Shown: in pieces, positions 7,208 to 15,455 of the stretch
How the letters are laid out: each line of letters opens with the position of its first letter
How positions within the stretch are numbered: position 1 is the first letter of the stretch
Assembly (NCBI RefSeq): GCF_023266535.1
Contig: NZ_JAHFPY010000020.1
Location: 1-34,183, forward strand
Direction of reading: 5' to 3'
DNA: 34,183 nt
Source: Sphingomonas sp.
Lineage (GTDB): Bacteria > Pseudomonadota > Alphaproteobacteria > Sphingomonadales > Sphingomonadaceae
The notes under the pieces: model-generated
Told to the model about the DNA's origin: nothing
Database searches by the model: none
The model's input: the letters and a program-made list of their open reading frames with translations, nothing else
Program-made: the position numbers and the translations under genes

Positions 7208-8896
7208 TCAGCGGCCCGCCTTCGCAAGGTCGGCGGCCTCGTCCTCGATAATCGACGGCGGGACGATGCCCGAGGCGAGGATCGCGGCGAAGGCGTCGCG
7301 GAAGACGAACGGGCGATGCTCGACCTCGGCGCGGTGCGACGCGACCGCCAGCAAATGGTCCAGCTCCAGCTTGCCGACGATGTAGCTCGGGCCATAGCCG
7401 GGCTGGCGGAGGTAGAGCAGCTGCTCGAACCCGACCAGGCGGCTCGACGCGTCGGACCAGTAGCGCGGGGTCCATTCGGCGTGGAACTTGCCGGCTTCGG
7501 CCAGCCCGATCTCATTGTCCTGGACGCGCAGCGAGGCGAGTCCGCGCGCGGCGCGGTTGGCGAGCATGATCCACACCAGCTCGCGGCCATGCGGCTCGTC
7601 GTCATAGAGGCCGGCCTGCATCACCATTTCCTCCATCGCCGTTGCGAAGCCCTCGGACCGGTCTTCGTAGATGTTGAACAGCGGTGGGGATTGCCGGATC
7701 GGGCTGGGGTGCGGCTCGTGGCGCAGCCGGGCGAGTTCGATCCAGTGATACTGGTGGCTCGATAGCGGCAGCGGGTCGAGCGCGGTCACATGGGTGAAGA
7801 AGTTGCGCTGGGCCGGCGGCGTGTAGTTGCCGGTCTGACCATTGAGCGCATCGCGGTAGAAGGGCTTGTCGGCGATGAAACCGGCATCGGTCAGCAGCGC
7901 ATAGAGCTTGGCCTGGCGCTGTTCCGCCATCGCGCGGTAGGCGGCCGGATCGCTGATTTCGGCGATCGGCGGCGCGGCGCGGTTGCGCACCTCCTCCAGC
8001 CGCAGCGAGGCCAGCGAACGGTCGAGTTCGCGCTGCAGCAGCACCTTCTGCGCGTCGAAGTCGTAAGGGCTCAACAGGACGTGCTTGAGGTACCAATTGT
8101 AATTGTCTTTGCCGACGCCCGACGGGCCGGTGCGACTCGGTGCCTCGGCGCGAATCCAGGCGGCGAACTGCTCGGTGGCGATACGCGCGTCGTGAACGGC
8201 CTTGCGCAGCTTCGGGCTGGCGCCGGCGAGGCTGGCGGGGCGATGCCCACCAAGGTCGTTCATCACCAATGTCCCGGCCTCGAGCTGGGCCAGCACCTCG
8301 GCCTGTTCGTTGAAGGCGCGGTCGCCATAGGCCCACAAATCATGCGCCTGACTGCCAGCCAAATTGACGCGGGCGTCGGCGAGCATCGCCGGGACCGCGC
8401 CGATCAATTCGGTCAGCTTGGCGTCGTCGGCCCGCGACAGCGGGTAAGTGAAATTGTGAAGGTCGATATTGGGTTCGGCCGAGGAGCCTTCGTGGGCCGG
8501 GACGTCGCTCATTTCGGCGAAAATGGTCTGGTAGAAGCCAGGATCGCGCGCCCAGGGCATCAACACCCGGTGGAAGAAGTCGAGGCCGTTCATTTCGGCC
8601 TCGACCAGCCGGTAGTCGCCGTTCTGCGAGGCGGTCCAGCCGGTACGGTCGATGGCGGCGAGGCGCTGCTTATATTCGGGCAGGCGGGCGGCCCGCGCGG
8701 CCATGGCGGCGGCGCCATAATCGGGCCGGCCCATGGTGATCCTGGGATGGTTGAAGGCGCGCCAGTCGGCGAACAGCTGGACCAGCTGGGCGTGCGTGCC
8801 CTGGGTGGCTGCTGCCGCGGCGGCAGGCTGAGCTTGGGCGGCCATCGGCACGGAAATCGCCACGGCGGCGGCGAGGCAAAGGGCAAATCGGCTCAT
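7208..8896 (-). CDS. DUF885 family secreted protein, putative divergent metallopeptidase-like
   Basis: 562 residues with a clear signal peptide (MSRFALCLAAAVAISVPMAAQA, cleavage near residue 22), so it is periplasmic or outer-membrane associated. The C-terminal half matches the DUF885 pattern: SEGFATAMEEMVMQAGLYDD (the EGWALYAE-like region), ANRAARGLASLRV, and then RQPGYGPSYIVGKLELDHL. Related DUF885 proteins usually carry an HExxxGH-type zinc motif upstream of EGW. Here that position reads LPLSSHQYHWIELARLRHEP, and I see no HE pair with the right spacing. Its start overlaps the stop of the upstream membrane protein (ATGA), and its stop lies 16 nt before coaBC. Substrate unknown; it may be a degenerate or diverged enzyme. 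Confidence 0.8.
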   Translation of the reverse strand: MSRFALCLAAAVAISVPMAAQAQPAAAAAATQGTHAQLVQLFADWRAFNHPRITMGRPDYGAAAMAARAARLPEYKQRLAAIDRTGWTASQNGDYRLVEAEMNGLDFFHRVLMPWARDPGFYQTIFAEMSDVPAHEGSSAEPNIDLHNFTYPLSRADDAKLTELIGAVPAMLADARVNLAGSQAHDLWAYGDRAFNEQAEVLAQLEAGTLVMNDLGGHRPASLAGASPKLRKAVHDARIATEQFAAWIRAEAPSRTGPSGVGKDNYNWYLKHVLLSPYDFDAQKVLLQRELDRSLASLRLEEVRNRAAPPIAEISDPAAYRAMAEQRQAKLYALLTDAGFIADKPFYRDALNGQTGNYTPPAQRNFFTHVTALDPLPLSSHQYHWIELARLRHEPHPSPIRQSPPLFNIYEDRSEGFATAMEEMVMQAGLYDDEPHGRELVWIMLANRAARGLASLRVQDNEIGLAEAGKFHAEWTPRYWSDASSRLVGFEQLLYLRQPGYGPSYIVGKLELDHLLAVASHRAEVEHRPFVFRDAFAAILASGIVPPSIIEDEAADLAKAGR

Positions 8897-9969
8897 GCGG
8901 AAGCTCCTTCATGCGGAATATGGCGAATGGCCTTGGTGAGATCGGCAAAGGCCTTGGGCAGGAAAACGAGACCGGCAAACGACAGGGGCGCGGCGATCAG
9001 CGCCCAGTAGAAAGTATCGGTGCGGGCGAGCAGCGCGATCATCGAACCATAGCCGGCGAGCAGGATCGCGGCCCTGAGCGCCCATCCTTCGCGGACCGAT
9101 GCCCAGCCGAACAGCGACAGGATCAGCAGCGCCGAGGCCAGTGCGGCCGGCAGGCGGATGCCGAACGTCACCTTGGCGATGCTCTTGAGCGCGAACTGCG
9201 GCCCAAGCATCGACGACCAGCCGGGTGAGGGCGGGTCATCGGGCAGCACTACCTGGCCGACCCAATGGGCGTGGAGGGCGAGATAGACGGCAAGCAGCGC
9301 CACGACGCCGGTCCAGGCCGCGGCTTCGCGCCAGCGCTTCTCCAGTAATGCAAGCCCGCCCATGGCGAGGATCATCGGTAAGGCCAGCTCGCGGATCATC
9401 AGCGCCGCGCCGCCGGCCAGCACTGCCGGCCAGATGCGCTCCGGACGGTAGAGGGCAATCATCAGCGCCAGCAGCAGCGCCGCCCAGCTTTCGTGGAACA
9501 GGCCGGTTTGCGGCTGGAGCAGACCGCCGAGGCCGCCAGCGATCAGGACCAGGGTGGCGGCGAGCAGCGGCCCGGGCAGAACCGCCCGGAGCCTGATCCA
9601 CCAGGCGACCATCAGCGCGCCCGACAGCAGCCAGAACAGCGCCACCATCACCCGCTCGCCGAACGCCGCGTACAGCGTGGCGTGGGTCGGCAGGCGGAAG
9701 GTGAAGAAGGGCTTCAACGGGTAATTGCCCTTGCGCAGCTCGTCGGCGGTGGCGGCGTAATAATTATCGCCGGCGCGGACGCGGGTGATGATGTCGCGGT
9801 AGAGTTGCAGGTCGCTGTGCTGGGCCTGCGTAGTGCGGACCTTGGGCGCGGGAGCGGACGCGGGCGACCAGCAGGCCATAGCCAGCAAGGCGAGGAGAGC
9901 GGCAATGACGGCCAGTGCCGGGCCCCGGGACCAGGAATGAAACCGCGTCTCAAAGGCCCCCCAGCTCAT
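8893..9969 (-). CDS. Polytopic inner-membrane protein, possibly GT-C-like
   Basis: I do not recognise a named family. The 358-residue protein has a hydrophobic helix at about 17-37. A soluble loop follows with HSDLQLYRDIITRVRAGDNYYAATADELRK and NYPLKPFFTFRLPTHATL (about 51-97). About eight to nine further hydrophobic segments run to residue 345. One long N-terminal extracytoplasmic loop with acidic and aromatic residues, followed by many helices, resembles GT-C glycosyltransferase architecture; this is inference from topology only. The start is 3 nt downstream of the ubiB stop and the stop overlaps the DUF885 start (ATGA), so it is translated as part of the ubiE-ubiB-coaBC chain. Confidence 0.75.
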   Translation of the reverse strand: MSWGAFETRFHSWSRGPALAVIAALLALLAMACWSPASAPAPKVRTTQAQHSDLQLYRDIITRVRAGDNYYAATADELRKGNYPLKPFFTFRLPTHATLYAAFGERVMVALFWLLSGALMVAWWIRLRAVLPGPLLAATLVLIAGGLGGLLQPQTGLFHESWAALLLALMIALYRPERIWPAVLAGGAALMIRELALPMILAMGGLALLEKRWREAAAWTGVVALLAVYLALHAHWVGQVVLPDDPPSPGWSSMLGPQFALKSIAKVTFGIRLPAALASALLILSLFGWASVREGWALRAAILLAGYGSMIALLARTDTFYWALIAAPLSFAGLVFLPKAFADLTKAIRHIPHEGASA

Positions 9970-9972
9970 CCG

Positions 9973-11508
9973 CTAGCTTACTAGCCAGTATGTCAGGGCG
10001 GCGGCAATGGCGGCGGAGGAAAGCGACAGCAGCAGCGGGGCGAGCCAACCCTTGCCCTCGATCACCGCCACCTCGGCCAGCGGGGGCGGGGGCGGGGCGC
10101 CGCCGGGCGGCGGATAGGCCGCGTCGATGCGGCGGATGAGGTCGGGGATCAGCTTGAAGGCGCGGACCGTGTCGACGATCCGGTCGGCATAATAGGCCTC
10201 GGGCCCCAGCTCGGTCCGCAGCCAATCCTTGAGGAACGGTTCGGCCGCCTCCCACATGTTGATGTCGGGATCGAGCGTGGTCGCGACCCCTTCTTCCATC
10301 ACCATCGTCTTTTGCAGCAACAGCAGGTGCGGCTGGGTCTGCATGTCGAAATCGCGGGTGATCGAGAACAGGCCCTCGAGCATCCGGCCGATGCTGATTT
10401 CCTTGACCGGAAGGCCGCGGATCGGTTCGCCGACCGCGCGCAGCGCCGTCGCGAACTCGGCAACATTATGGTGCGGCGGGACATATTGCGCTTCGAAATG
10501 TATCTCGGCGACCCGGTCGTAATTGCCGGTGATCAGGCCGTACAGGATCTCGGCCAGCCACAGCCGCGCCTGGCGGTCGATGCGGCCCATGATGCCGAAG
10601 TCGACCGCAGCGACGCGCCCGTCCGGCAGCGCGAACAGATTGCCCTGGTGGAGGTCGGCGTGGAAATAGCCGTCGACCACCGCCTGGCGGAGGAAAGCAC
10701 GGACCAGGGTCGTCGCCAGTGCCTTAGGATCATGGCCTGCAGCGATCAGCTCGTCGCGCTTGCTGAGCTTGATGCCGTCGAGCCATTCGAGCGTCAGCAC
10801 GCGGCGCGCGGTCCGCGTCCAGTCGATTTCGGGGACATGGAAGCCGGGCTCGGCGACCATATTGTCGCGCAGCTCGGAGGCCGATGCGGCCTCACGTTGC
10901 AGGTCCAGCTCGCGCCGGGTCCATTGCTTGAAATGAGCAATGACCAGGCGGGGGCGGAGGCGCTCGGCCTCGCCGCCCAACAGCTCGACATGGGCGGCGG
11001 CCCATTCATAGGTCTCGATCGCCCGGGCGAGCTCTTCCTCGATCCCCGGGCGGAGCACCTTGACCGCTACCTCGCGGCCCTCGGTAGTGACGGCGCGGTG
11101 GACCTGGGCGATCGAGGCGGCGCCGACCGCCTCCTCATCGAACTCGCTGAACAAGGCAGTGAGCGGAGCTTCCAGGGCCCGTTCGATGGCCGCCTTGATC
11201 GCCGGGAAGGGCTCGGGCGGTAGGTCGTCCTGCAACTGCAGCAAATTGGCCGCGGCAGCCTCGCCGACCAAATCAGGGCGGGTCGACAGTGCCTGGCCGA
11301 GCTTGATCGCCGCCGGTCCGATTTCCTGCAGCGCGGCGGCATAGTCGGGCACCTGCGGCATGGTCATGCCGAAGCGGGCAACGCGGCACAGGCGGCGGAC
11401 GTTGGGCGGGGTCAGCGGATCGCGCTCGATCCCCTGCAGCGCGCCGTGGCGGGCCAGCGTCCTGCCCCATTTGAGCAGGCGCCACAGGTGGGTGACGGCA
11501 GTGGTCAA
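9973..11508 (-). CDS. ubiB: UbiB, protein-kinase-like ubiquinone biosynthesis ATPase
   Basis: Atypical kinase-fold ATPase needed for ubiquinone (coenzyme Q) synthesis at the inner membrane. The 511-residue product has the ADCK/UbiB signature AIKLGQALSTRPDL (67-80), the Ala-rich nucleotide loop AVGAASIAQVHRA, VAVKVLRPG with the conserved Lys, HADLHQGNLF and the metal-binding VDFGIMG. The C-terminus has a proline-rich segment (YPPPGGAPPPPPLAE) and a hydrophobic tail helix (WLAPLLLSLSSAAIAAALTY). The start is TTG at 11508. The apparent Shine-Dalgarno GGGGAA, about 7 nt upstream, sits at the edge of a palindromic repeat. Confidence 0.95.
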   Translation of the reverse strand: MTTAVTHLWRLLKWGRTLARHGALQGIERDPLTPPNVRRLCRVARFGMTMPQVPDYAAALQEIGPAAIKLGQALSTRPDLVGEAAAANLLQLQDDLPPEPFPAIKAAIERALEAPLTALFSEFDEEAVGAASIAQVHRAVTTEGREVAVKVLRPGIEEELARAIETYEWAAAHVELLGGEAERLRPRLVIAHFKQWTRRELDLQREAASASELRDNMVAEPGFHVPEIDWTRTARRVLTLEWLDGIKLSKRDELIAAGHDPKALATTLVRAFLRQAVVDGYFHADLHQGNLFALPDGRVAAVDFGIMGRIDRQARLWLAEILYGLITGNYDRVAEIHFEAQYVPPHHNVAEFATALRAVGEPIRGLPVKEISIGRMLEGLFSITRDFDMQTQPHLLLLQKTMVMEEGVATTLDPDINMWEAAEPFLKDWLRTELGPEAYYADRIVDTVRAFKLIPDLIRRIDAAYPPPGGAPPPPPLAEVAVIEGKGWLAPLLLSLSSAAIAAALTYWLVS

Positions 11509-11517
11509 ATGACTGTT

Positions 11518-11577
11518 CCCCGGCGAAGGCCGGGGCCCAGGAAGCTTGCTTTAACTGGACCCCGACCTTCGTCGGGG
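11518..11577. repeat. Dispersed inverted repeat (CCCCGGCGAAGGCCGGGG type) between ubiE and ubiB
   Basis: Two 23-nt arms (11518-11540 and 11555-11577) match at 20 of 23 positions as reverse complements around a 14-nt loop. Each arm also has internal CCGGCGAAGGCCGG-like symmetry. I recognise the motif as a common GC-rich intergenic repeat. On the minus strand it lies in the ubiE-ubiB gap, and its arm includes the GGGG of the ubiB ribosome binding site. Confidence 0.75.
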
Positions 11578-11596
11578 CGCGATGCTGCTGCGCGCA

Positions 11597-12325
11597 TCAC
11601 GTCTTCCAGCCGCCCCAGATGGCGACGAGGCCGCCGAGGATCGGCTCGACGCTGGTCGACTTGAAGCCGGCCTCGCCGATCATCGCCTTGAATTGCTCCA
11701 TCCGCGGGAAGCGGCGGATCGATTCGACCAGGTAGCGATAGCTGTCCTCGTCCTTGGCGACGGCCTTGCCGATGCGCGGAATGACATGCTCCGAATAGCG
11801 GTCATAAAGCTCACCGAAGCCCGGCCATTCGCTGGTCGAGAATTCGAGCACATACAGTCGGCCGCCGCGCTTCAGCACGCGGTGCGCTTCCCTGAGCGCG
11901 GCCGGGATGTCGGTCACGTTCCGGATGCCGAAGGCGATGGTGTAGCCATCGAAACTGGCGTCGGCGAAACTCAGCTCCTCGGCATTCTCGACCTGCCAGG
12001 AGAGGCCCTGGATGCCGCGGCTCTCCGCCCGCTTCCTGCCGACTTCCAGCATGTCGGGATTGATGTCACTGACCATGACCTGCGCGCCCTTGGCGGCCAT
12101 GCGAAAGGCGATGTCGCCGGTGCCGCCGGCCATGTCGAGGATCTGCTCGCCCGGCCGCGGTTTCACTTTGGCGACGAAGCGGTTCTTCCACAGCCGGTGC
12201 ATGCCGCCCGACATCAGGTCGTTCATCAGGTCGTAGCTGCTCGCGACCGACGAAAAGACACCACCGACCCGCCGGGTCTTTTCTGCCGGGGTAACCAGCT
12301 GATCGCCGAAATTGACCTTATCCAT
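11597..12325 (-). CDS. ubiE: Demethylmenaquinone/2-polyprenyl-6-methoxybenzoquinol methyltransferase UbiE
   Basis: SAM-dependent C-methyltransferase of ubiquinone (and menaquinone) synthesis. The 242-residue product runs from ATG 12325 (MDKVNFGDQLVTPAEKTRRV). It has FSSVASSYDLMNDLMSGGMHRLWK (UbiE signature 1), the SAM-binding LDMAGGTGDIAFRMA, DINPDMLEVG, FAFGIRNVTD-like motif IAFGIRNVTDIPAALREAHRV (signature 2), and a C-terminal GGLVAIWGGWK. The open frame continues upstream through mutM antisense, but family length and motif positions support 12325. It is the first gene of the minus-strand chain, divergent from mutM with a 48-bp gap that must hold both starts' control elements. Confidence 0.96.
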   Translation of the reverse strand: MDKVNFGDQLVTPAEKTRRVGGVFSSVASSYDLMNDLMSGGMHRLWKNRFVAKVKPRPGEQILDMAGGTGDIAFRMAAKGAQVMVSDINPDMLEVGRKRAESRGIQGLSWQVENAEELSFADASFDGYTIAFGIRNVTDIPAALREAHRVLKRGGRLYVLEFSTSEWPGFGELYDRYSEHVIPRIGKAVAKDEDSYRYLVESIRRFPRMEQFKAMIGEAGFKSTSVEPILGGLVAIWGGWKT

Positions 12326-12373
12326 GGATGGGGCCTCTAGCGGGGTTGCCGTCGCTTCGCCATACGCCAGCAC

Positions 12374-13189
12374 ATGCCGGAGCTGCCCGAAGTCGAAACC
12401 ACCGTTCGCGGACTGGAACTTGTGCTGAAGGGCCGGCGCATCCGGCGGCTCGAAACGCGCCGTGCCGACCTGCGACGGGCCTTCCCCAAAGACCTCGGCC
12501 AGCGGATGACCGGAGCGCGGGTGATGTCGCTCGGCCGCCGCGCCAAATATGGCCTGGTCAACACCGATTGCGGTGACACCATGATCTTCCATTTGGGCAT
12601 GTCGGGCGCCTGGCGGATCGACCCGCATGAGCTCGGCAAGCACGACCATCTGCTGATCGAGACCGACGAAGGGAGGCGGCTGCACCTGCGCGATCCGCGC
12701 CGGTTCGGCTCGGTCGACCTGGTGGCGACGGCGGAGCTCAGCGAGTGGCCGGCATTCAAGGCGCTCGGCCCCGAGCCGCTCGACGGCGGCATCGACGGCA
12801 AATGGCTCAAGGAGCGATTTGCGGGGCGAAGTGCGGCGGTGAAGCTGTTGCTGCTTGACCAGCGGATCGTCGCGGGCCTCGGCAACATCTATGCCTGCGA
12901 GGCGCTTTACCGGGCGCGGATCGATCCACGCAAAGCGGCCGGCAAAGTCAGCAGGCCGAAGCTCGATGCGCTGGCCGTGGCGATTCCCGAAGTGCTCAAC
13001 GATGCAATTCGGGCCGGCGGCTCGACGCTCAAGGATTTCGCCGCCCCCGACGGCGAGCTCGGCTATTTCTCGAAGCAGTTCGATGTCTACGACCGCGAAG
13101 GCGAGGCATGCCGGACCTGCAGCGGCACGATCAAGCGAATCGCCCAGGGAGGCCGCTCGACCTTCTTCTGCCCGACTTGCCAGCGCTAG
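12374..13189 (+). CDS. mutM: Formamidopyrimidine-DNA glycosylase (Fpg)
   Basis: Bifunctional glycosylase/AP lyase that removes 8-oxoguanine and ring-opened purines from DNA. The 271-residue product begins MPELPEVETTVRGLE; Pro2 and Glu2/3 are the catalytic N-terminus after Met removal. GRRAKYG carries the conserved Lys (about 58). The H2TH region lies around LLLDQRIVAGLGNIYACEALYRARIDP. The C-terminal zinc finger CRTCSGTIKRIAQGGRSTFFCPTCQ has four cysteines. The normal length and intact motifs make this certain. It is divergent from ubiE. Confidence 0.98.
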   Translation: MPELPEVETTVRGLELVLKGRRIRRLETRRADLRRAFPKDLGQRMTGARVMSLGRRAKYGLVNTDCGDTMIFHLGMSGAWRIDPHELGKHDHLLIETDEGRRLHLRDPRRFGSVDLVATAELSEWPAFKALGPEPLDGGIDGKWLKERFAGRSAAVKLLLLDQRIVAGLGNIYACEALYRARIDPRKAAGKVSRPKLDALAVAIPEVLNDAIRAGGSTLKDFAAPDGELGYFSKQFDVYDREGEACRTCSGTIKRIAQGGRSTFFCPTCQR

Positions 13190-13199
13190 CCACAGGCGG

Positions 13200-13228
13200 T
13201 TGACGATTCGCGGACCTGACGCTAGGGG
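13200..13228 (+). promoter_or_regulatory. Possible rpsT promoter
   Basis: TTGACG (13200-13205) lies 17 nt before TAGGGG (13223-13228). The -35 is good and the -10 is poor. It lies just after the mutM stop and about 67 nt before the rpsT start. Confidence 0.35.
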
Positions 13229-13294
13229 GAGCGCCACGCCGGTGCGGCCCCATGGGCGCGCGCCGCTTTTATTTGGAAATATAAGGACTTTTCG

Positions 13295-13558
13295 ATGGCG
13301 AACACGCCGCAAGCCAAGAAGCGCATCCGCCGCAACGCCAATCGTGCGACGATCAACGGCGCCCGCGTCAGCCGCATCCGCACCTTCATCAAGGCGGTCG
13401 AGTCGGCGATTGCCTCGGGCAAGAAGGACGACGCCGCCGCGGCGCTGAAGGCAGCCCAGCCGGAGATGGCTCGTGGAGTCGCCCGGGGCGTGATTCACAA
13501 GAATACCGCGTCGCGGAAGTTCTCGCGCCTGACCAAGCGGGTCGCTTCGCTCGGTTAA
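13295..13558 (+). CDS. rpsT: 30S ribosomal protein S20
   Basis: Primary 16S rRNA-binding protein of the small subunit. The 87-residue, highly basic product starts [20 protein letters not shown], the typical S20 opening. It has [21 protein letters not shown] and ends [19 protein letters not shown]. The ATG at 13295 is preceded by AAGGA at 7-8 nt spacing. rpsT immediately upstream of dnaA is a recurrent alphaproteobacterial arrangement. Confidence 0.98.
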   Translation: MANTPQAKKRIRRNANRATINGARVSRIRTFIKAVESAIASGKKDDAAAALKAAQPEMARGVARGVIHKNTASRKFSRLTKRVASLG

Positions 13559-13926
13559 TTTTTGATTTACGTTAGGTTTCGGGACGGGCCGTCGGACTTA
13601 CCGGCGGACCGTTTCATTTCGGTGACCGAAAAAAGTCTAGGGATTCCCGCGATTCGCGGAATCGGGATTTCTCCACAATCAGTGGTTTTGCCAGAAAACT
13701 GCCAATTTTTACCAGTTTTGGCGGCTTCCCTCTGTCAAGCCCGTTTATTTCACATTGATGAAAATTCGGCACTTGAATCACGCGCGCCAGACTCTCAAAA
13801 CGAAGTTTCCGGCGGCGAATCCGCTCCGGGGGGCTAGGGACTGAGGATGCATTCGGTGTCGCGACTCGCATCGCGCGCGACGGTTTCTCATGTCCGGCAA
13901 GGTAAGAGTTTGGGAGGCGCGCGCCA
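13559..13926 (+). promoter_or_regulatory. dnaA upstream regulatory region with seven GANTC sites
   Basis: This 368-bp stretch has no convincing gene; an open frame at 13562-13837 has no recognisable protein features. It is locally AT-rich at about 13660-13780. GANTC sites, the CcrM methylation target, lie at 13642, 13651, 13659, 13775, 13790, 13817 and 13863. The first three fall in 22 bp that also form an imperfect palindrome. TTCTCCACA at 13669-13677 is one mismatch from the DnaA box TTATCCACA. It probably carries the cell-cycle-controlled dnaA promoter. I cannot place the -35/-10 and see no cluster of DnaA boxes that would mark oriC. Confidence 0.6.
13584..13619 (+). terminator. Candidate rho-independent terminator after rpsT
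   Basis: ACGGGCCGTCGG (13584-13595) pairs with CCGGCGGACCGT (13601-13612) over a 5-nt loop with 10 of 12 matches (one G-T). It is followed by TTTCATTTC. It lies 25 nt past the rpsT stop. Confidence 0.55.
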
Positions 13927-15330
13927 GTGCAGGGCAGTCGGGAAAATCTGTGTGTCTCCGATGTCGCCACGGTTGCAGCGCCCCTTGAAGCCGCCTGGGA
14001 AACCATCCGTGCCGGCCTTCGCCGCGACTGCGGGGCGCGGACCTTTGACGGCTGGCTGAAGCCGGCCGAACTGGGCGCGTTCGACGGCGACTCCGGTGAG
14101 CTCGATATCGTCATGCCCAGCCAGTTCATGGCCGATTGGGTGCAAAGCCATTTCGGCGAGCGGCTGGCGCTGGCCTGGCGCAACGTGCTGCCGATCGTGC
14201 GCGACGTGCGAATCGTCGCGTCGGCCGACGGGCCCAAGCCCGCCCCGCTGCTGATCCTCGAGGAAATTCCGGTCGCACCGGCCAGCGCGCAGGAGCGCGA
14301 TCCGTCGGCGCCCAATTTCGATCCGCGCTACCGCTTCGATACTTTCGTCGTCGGCAAGGCCAATGAAGTCGCTGCCACGGCGGCACGGACGCTGGCTACC
14401 GCCGACAGCGTCGCCTTCAACCCGCTGTTCCTCCATGGCGGCACCGGCCGCGGCAAGACCCACCTTCTGCATGCCATCGGCCAGGCGTTCCTCGAGCGCA
14501 GGCCCGGCGCGCGCGTGGTGTCGATGTCGGCCGAGAAGTTCATGGTCGAGTTCATCCGCGCGCTGAAGGAAAATGACACGATCGGCTTCAAGAGCCGGTT
14601 GCGTTCCGCCGACCTCTTGCTGATCGACGACGTCCAGTTCATCGCCGGCAAGGATTCGACCCAGGAAGAATTCTTCCACACGATGAACGAGATCATCACC
14701 GCCAACCGGCGGCTGGTGATCACCTCCGACCGGGCGCCGCAGGATCTCGACGGGATCGCGCCGCGCATCCTGTCGCGCCTCAGCTGGGGCCTGGTGGCCG
14801 ACATCAACCCGGCCGATTATGAGCTCCGGCTCAACATCATCGACGCCAAGCTGACCGCGCTCCCGGGTGTGGAGATGCCGCGCGCCGTGGTCGAGTTCCT
14901 CGCCCGCCGCATCACCAGCTCGATCCGCGAGCTGGAAGGCGCGCTCAACCGCATCGCCGCCTATGCGATGATGACCGGCCGGGCGATCGACGTCGCCTTT
15001 GTCGAGGAAGTGCTGGCCAATGTGCTGCGCGCCAACCAGCGCCGCATCTCGATCGACGAGATCCAGACCCAGGTCGCCGAGCATTACCGCATCCGCAAGG
15101 CGGAAATGACCTCCGCCCGCCGCGCGCGCGAAGTCGCCCGGCCGCGCCAGGTGGCAATGTATCTGTCGAAGCAGCTGACGCCCAAGTCGCTGCCCGATAT
15201 CGGCCGCCGTTTCGGCGGACGCGACCACACCACCGTGATTCATGCGGTCAAGCAGATCGAGCGGCTCCGCGCTGCGGATAGCGAGCTCGACGCCGACATC
15301 CGGTTGCTGACGCGCCAGCTGGAGGGCTGA
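13927..15330 (+). CDS. dnaA: Chromosomal replication initiator protein DnaA
   Basis: ATP-dependent initiator that binds DnaA boxes at oriC and melts the origin. The product is 467 residues from GTG at 13927. Domain I/II covers about 15-130 ([24 protein letters not shown]). The AAA+ core follows, with [21 protein letters not shown] (Walker A 171-179), [13 protein letters not shown] (Walker B about 230-241) and [10 protein letters not shown]. Domain IV carries the DnaA-box reader [17 protein letters not shown] (about 428-444). The Walker A reads TGRGKT where TGLGKT is more usual; the P-loop is intact. Upstream GANTC clustering suggests CcrM-linked control. A strong terminator follows. Confidence 0.98.
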   Translation: MQGSRENLCVSDVATVAAPLEAAWETIRAGLRRDCGARTFDGWLKPAELGAFDGDSGELDIVMPSQFMADWVQSHFGERLALAWRNVLPIVRDVRIVASADGPKPAPLLILEEIPVAPASAQERDPSAPNFDPRYRFDTFVVGKANEVAATAARTLATADSVAFNPLFLHGGTGRGKTHLLHAIGQAFLERRPGARVVSMSAEKFMVEFIRALKENDTIGFKSRLRSADLLLIDDVQFIAGKDSTQEEFFHTMNEIITANRRLVITSDRAPQDLDGIAPRILSRLSWGLVADINPADYELRLNIIDAKLTALPGVEMPRAVVEFLARRITSSIRELEGALNRIAAYAMMTGRAIDVAFVEEVLANVLRANQRRISIDEIQTQVAEHYRIRKAEMTSARRAREVARPRQVAMYLSKQLTPKSLPDIGRRFGGRDHTTVIHAVKQIERLRAADSELDADIRLLTRQLEG

Positions 15331-15407
15331 TCTGGGGGGTACGGGCGCCGATCATGACTGCGTCATGATGGATGCCGAGGTGAAGAGGTCCAGTCCCCAA
15401 CTGGTCG

Positions 15408-15445
15408 AGGGCCCGCCGGATCGCTCCGACGGGCCCTACTTTTTT
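15408..15445 (+). terminator. Rho-independent terminator of dnaA
   Basis: AGGGCCCGCCGG (15408-15419) pairs with CCGACGGGCCCT (15426-15437), 11 of 12 positions, over a 6-nt loop. AC and then six T (15440-15445) follow. It lies between convergent dnaA and the DUF4136 lipoprotein gene. Confidence 0.9.
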
Positions 15446-15455
15446 GCCCCGTCGC

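Noticed and set aside
12326..13498. N-terminal extension of ubiE through the mutM antisense
   Set aside because: The UbiE family begins close to ATG 12325; the upstream codons are antisense to mutM and rpsT.
13562..13837. 91-codon ORF between rpsT and dnaA
   Set aside because: It starts 3 nt after the rpsT stop with TTG, has no ribosome binding site, crosses a terminator-like hairpin and the GANTC cluster, and has no recognisable protein features.
13559..13926. Chromosome origin (oriC) next to dnaA
   Set aside because: Only one near-match DnaA box is visible and there is no box cluster; in several Alphaproteobacteria oriC is not at dnaA.
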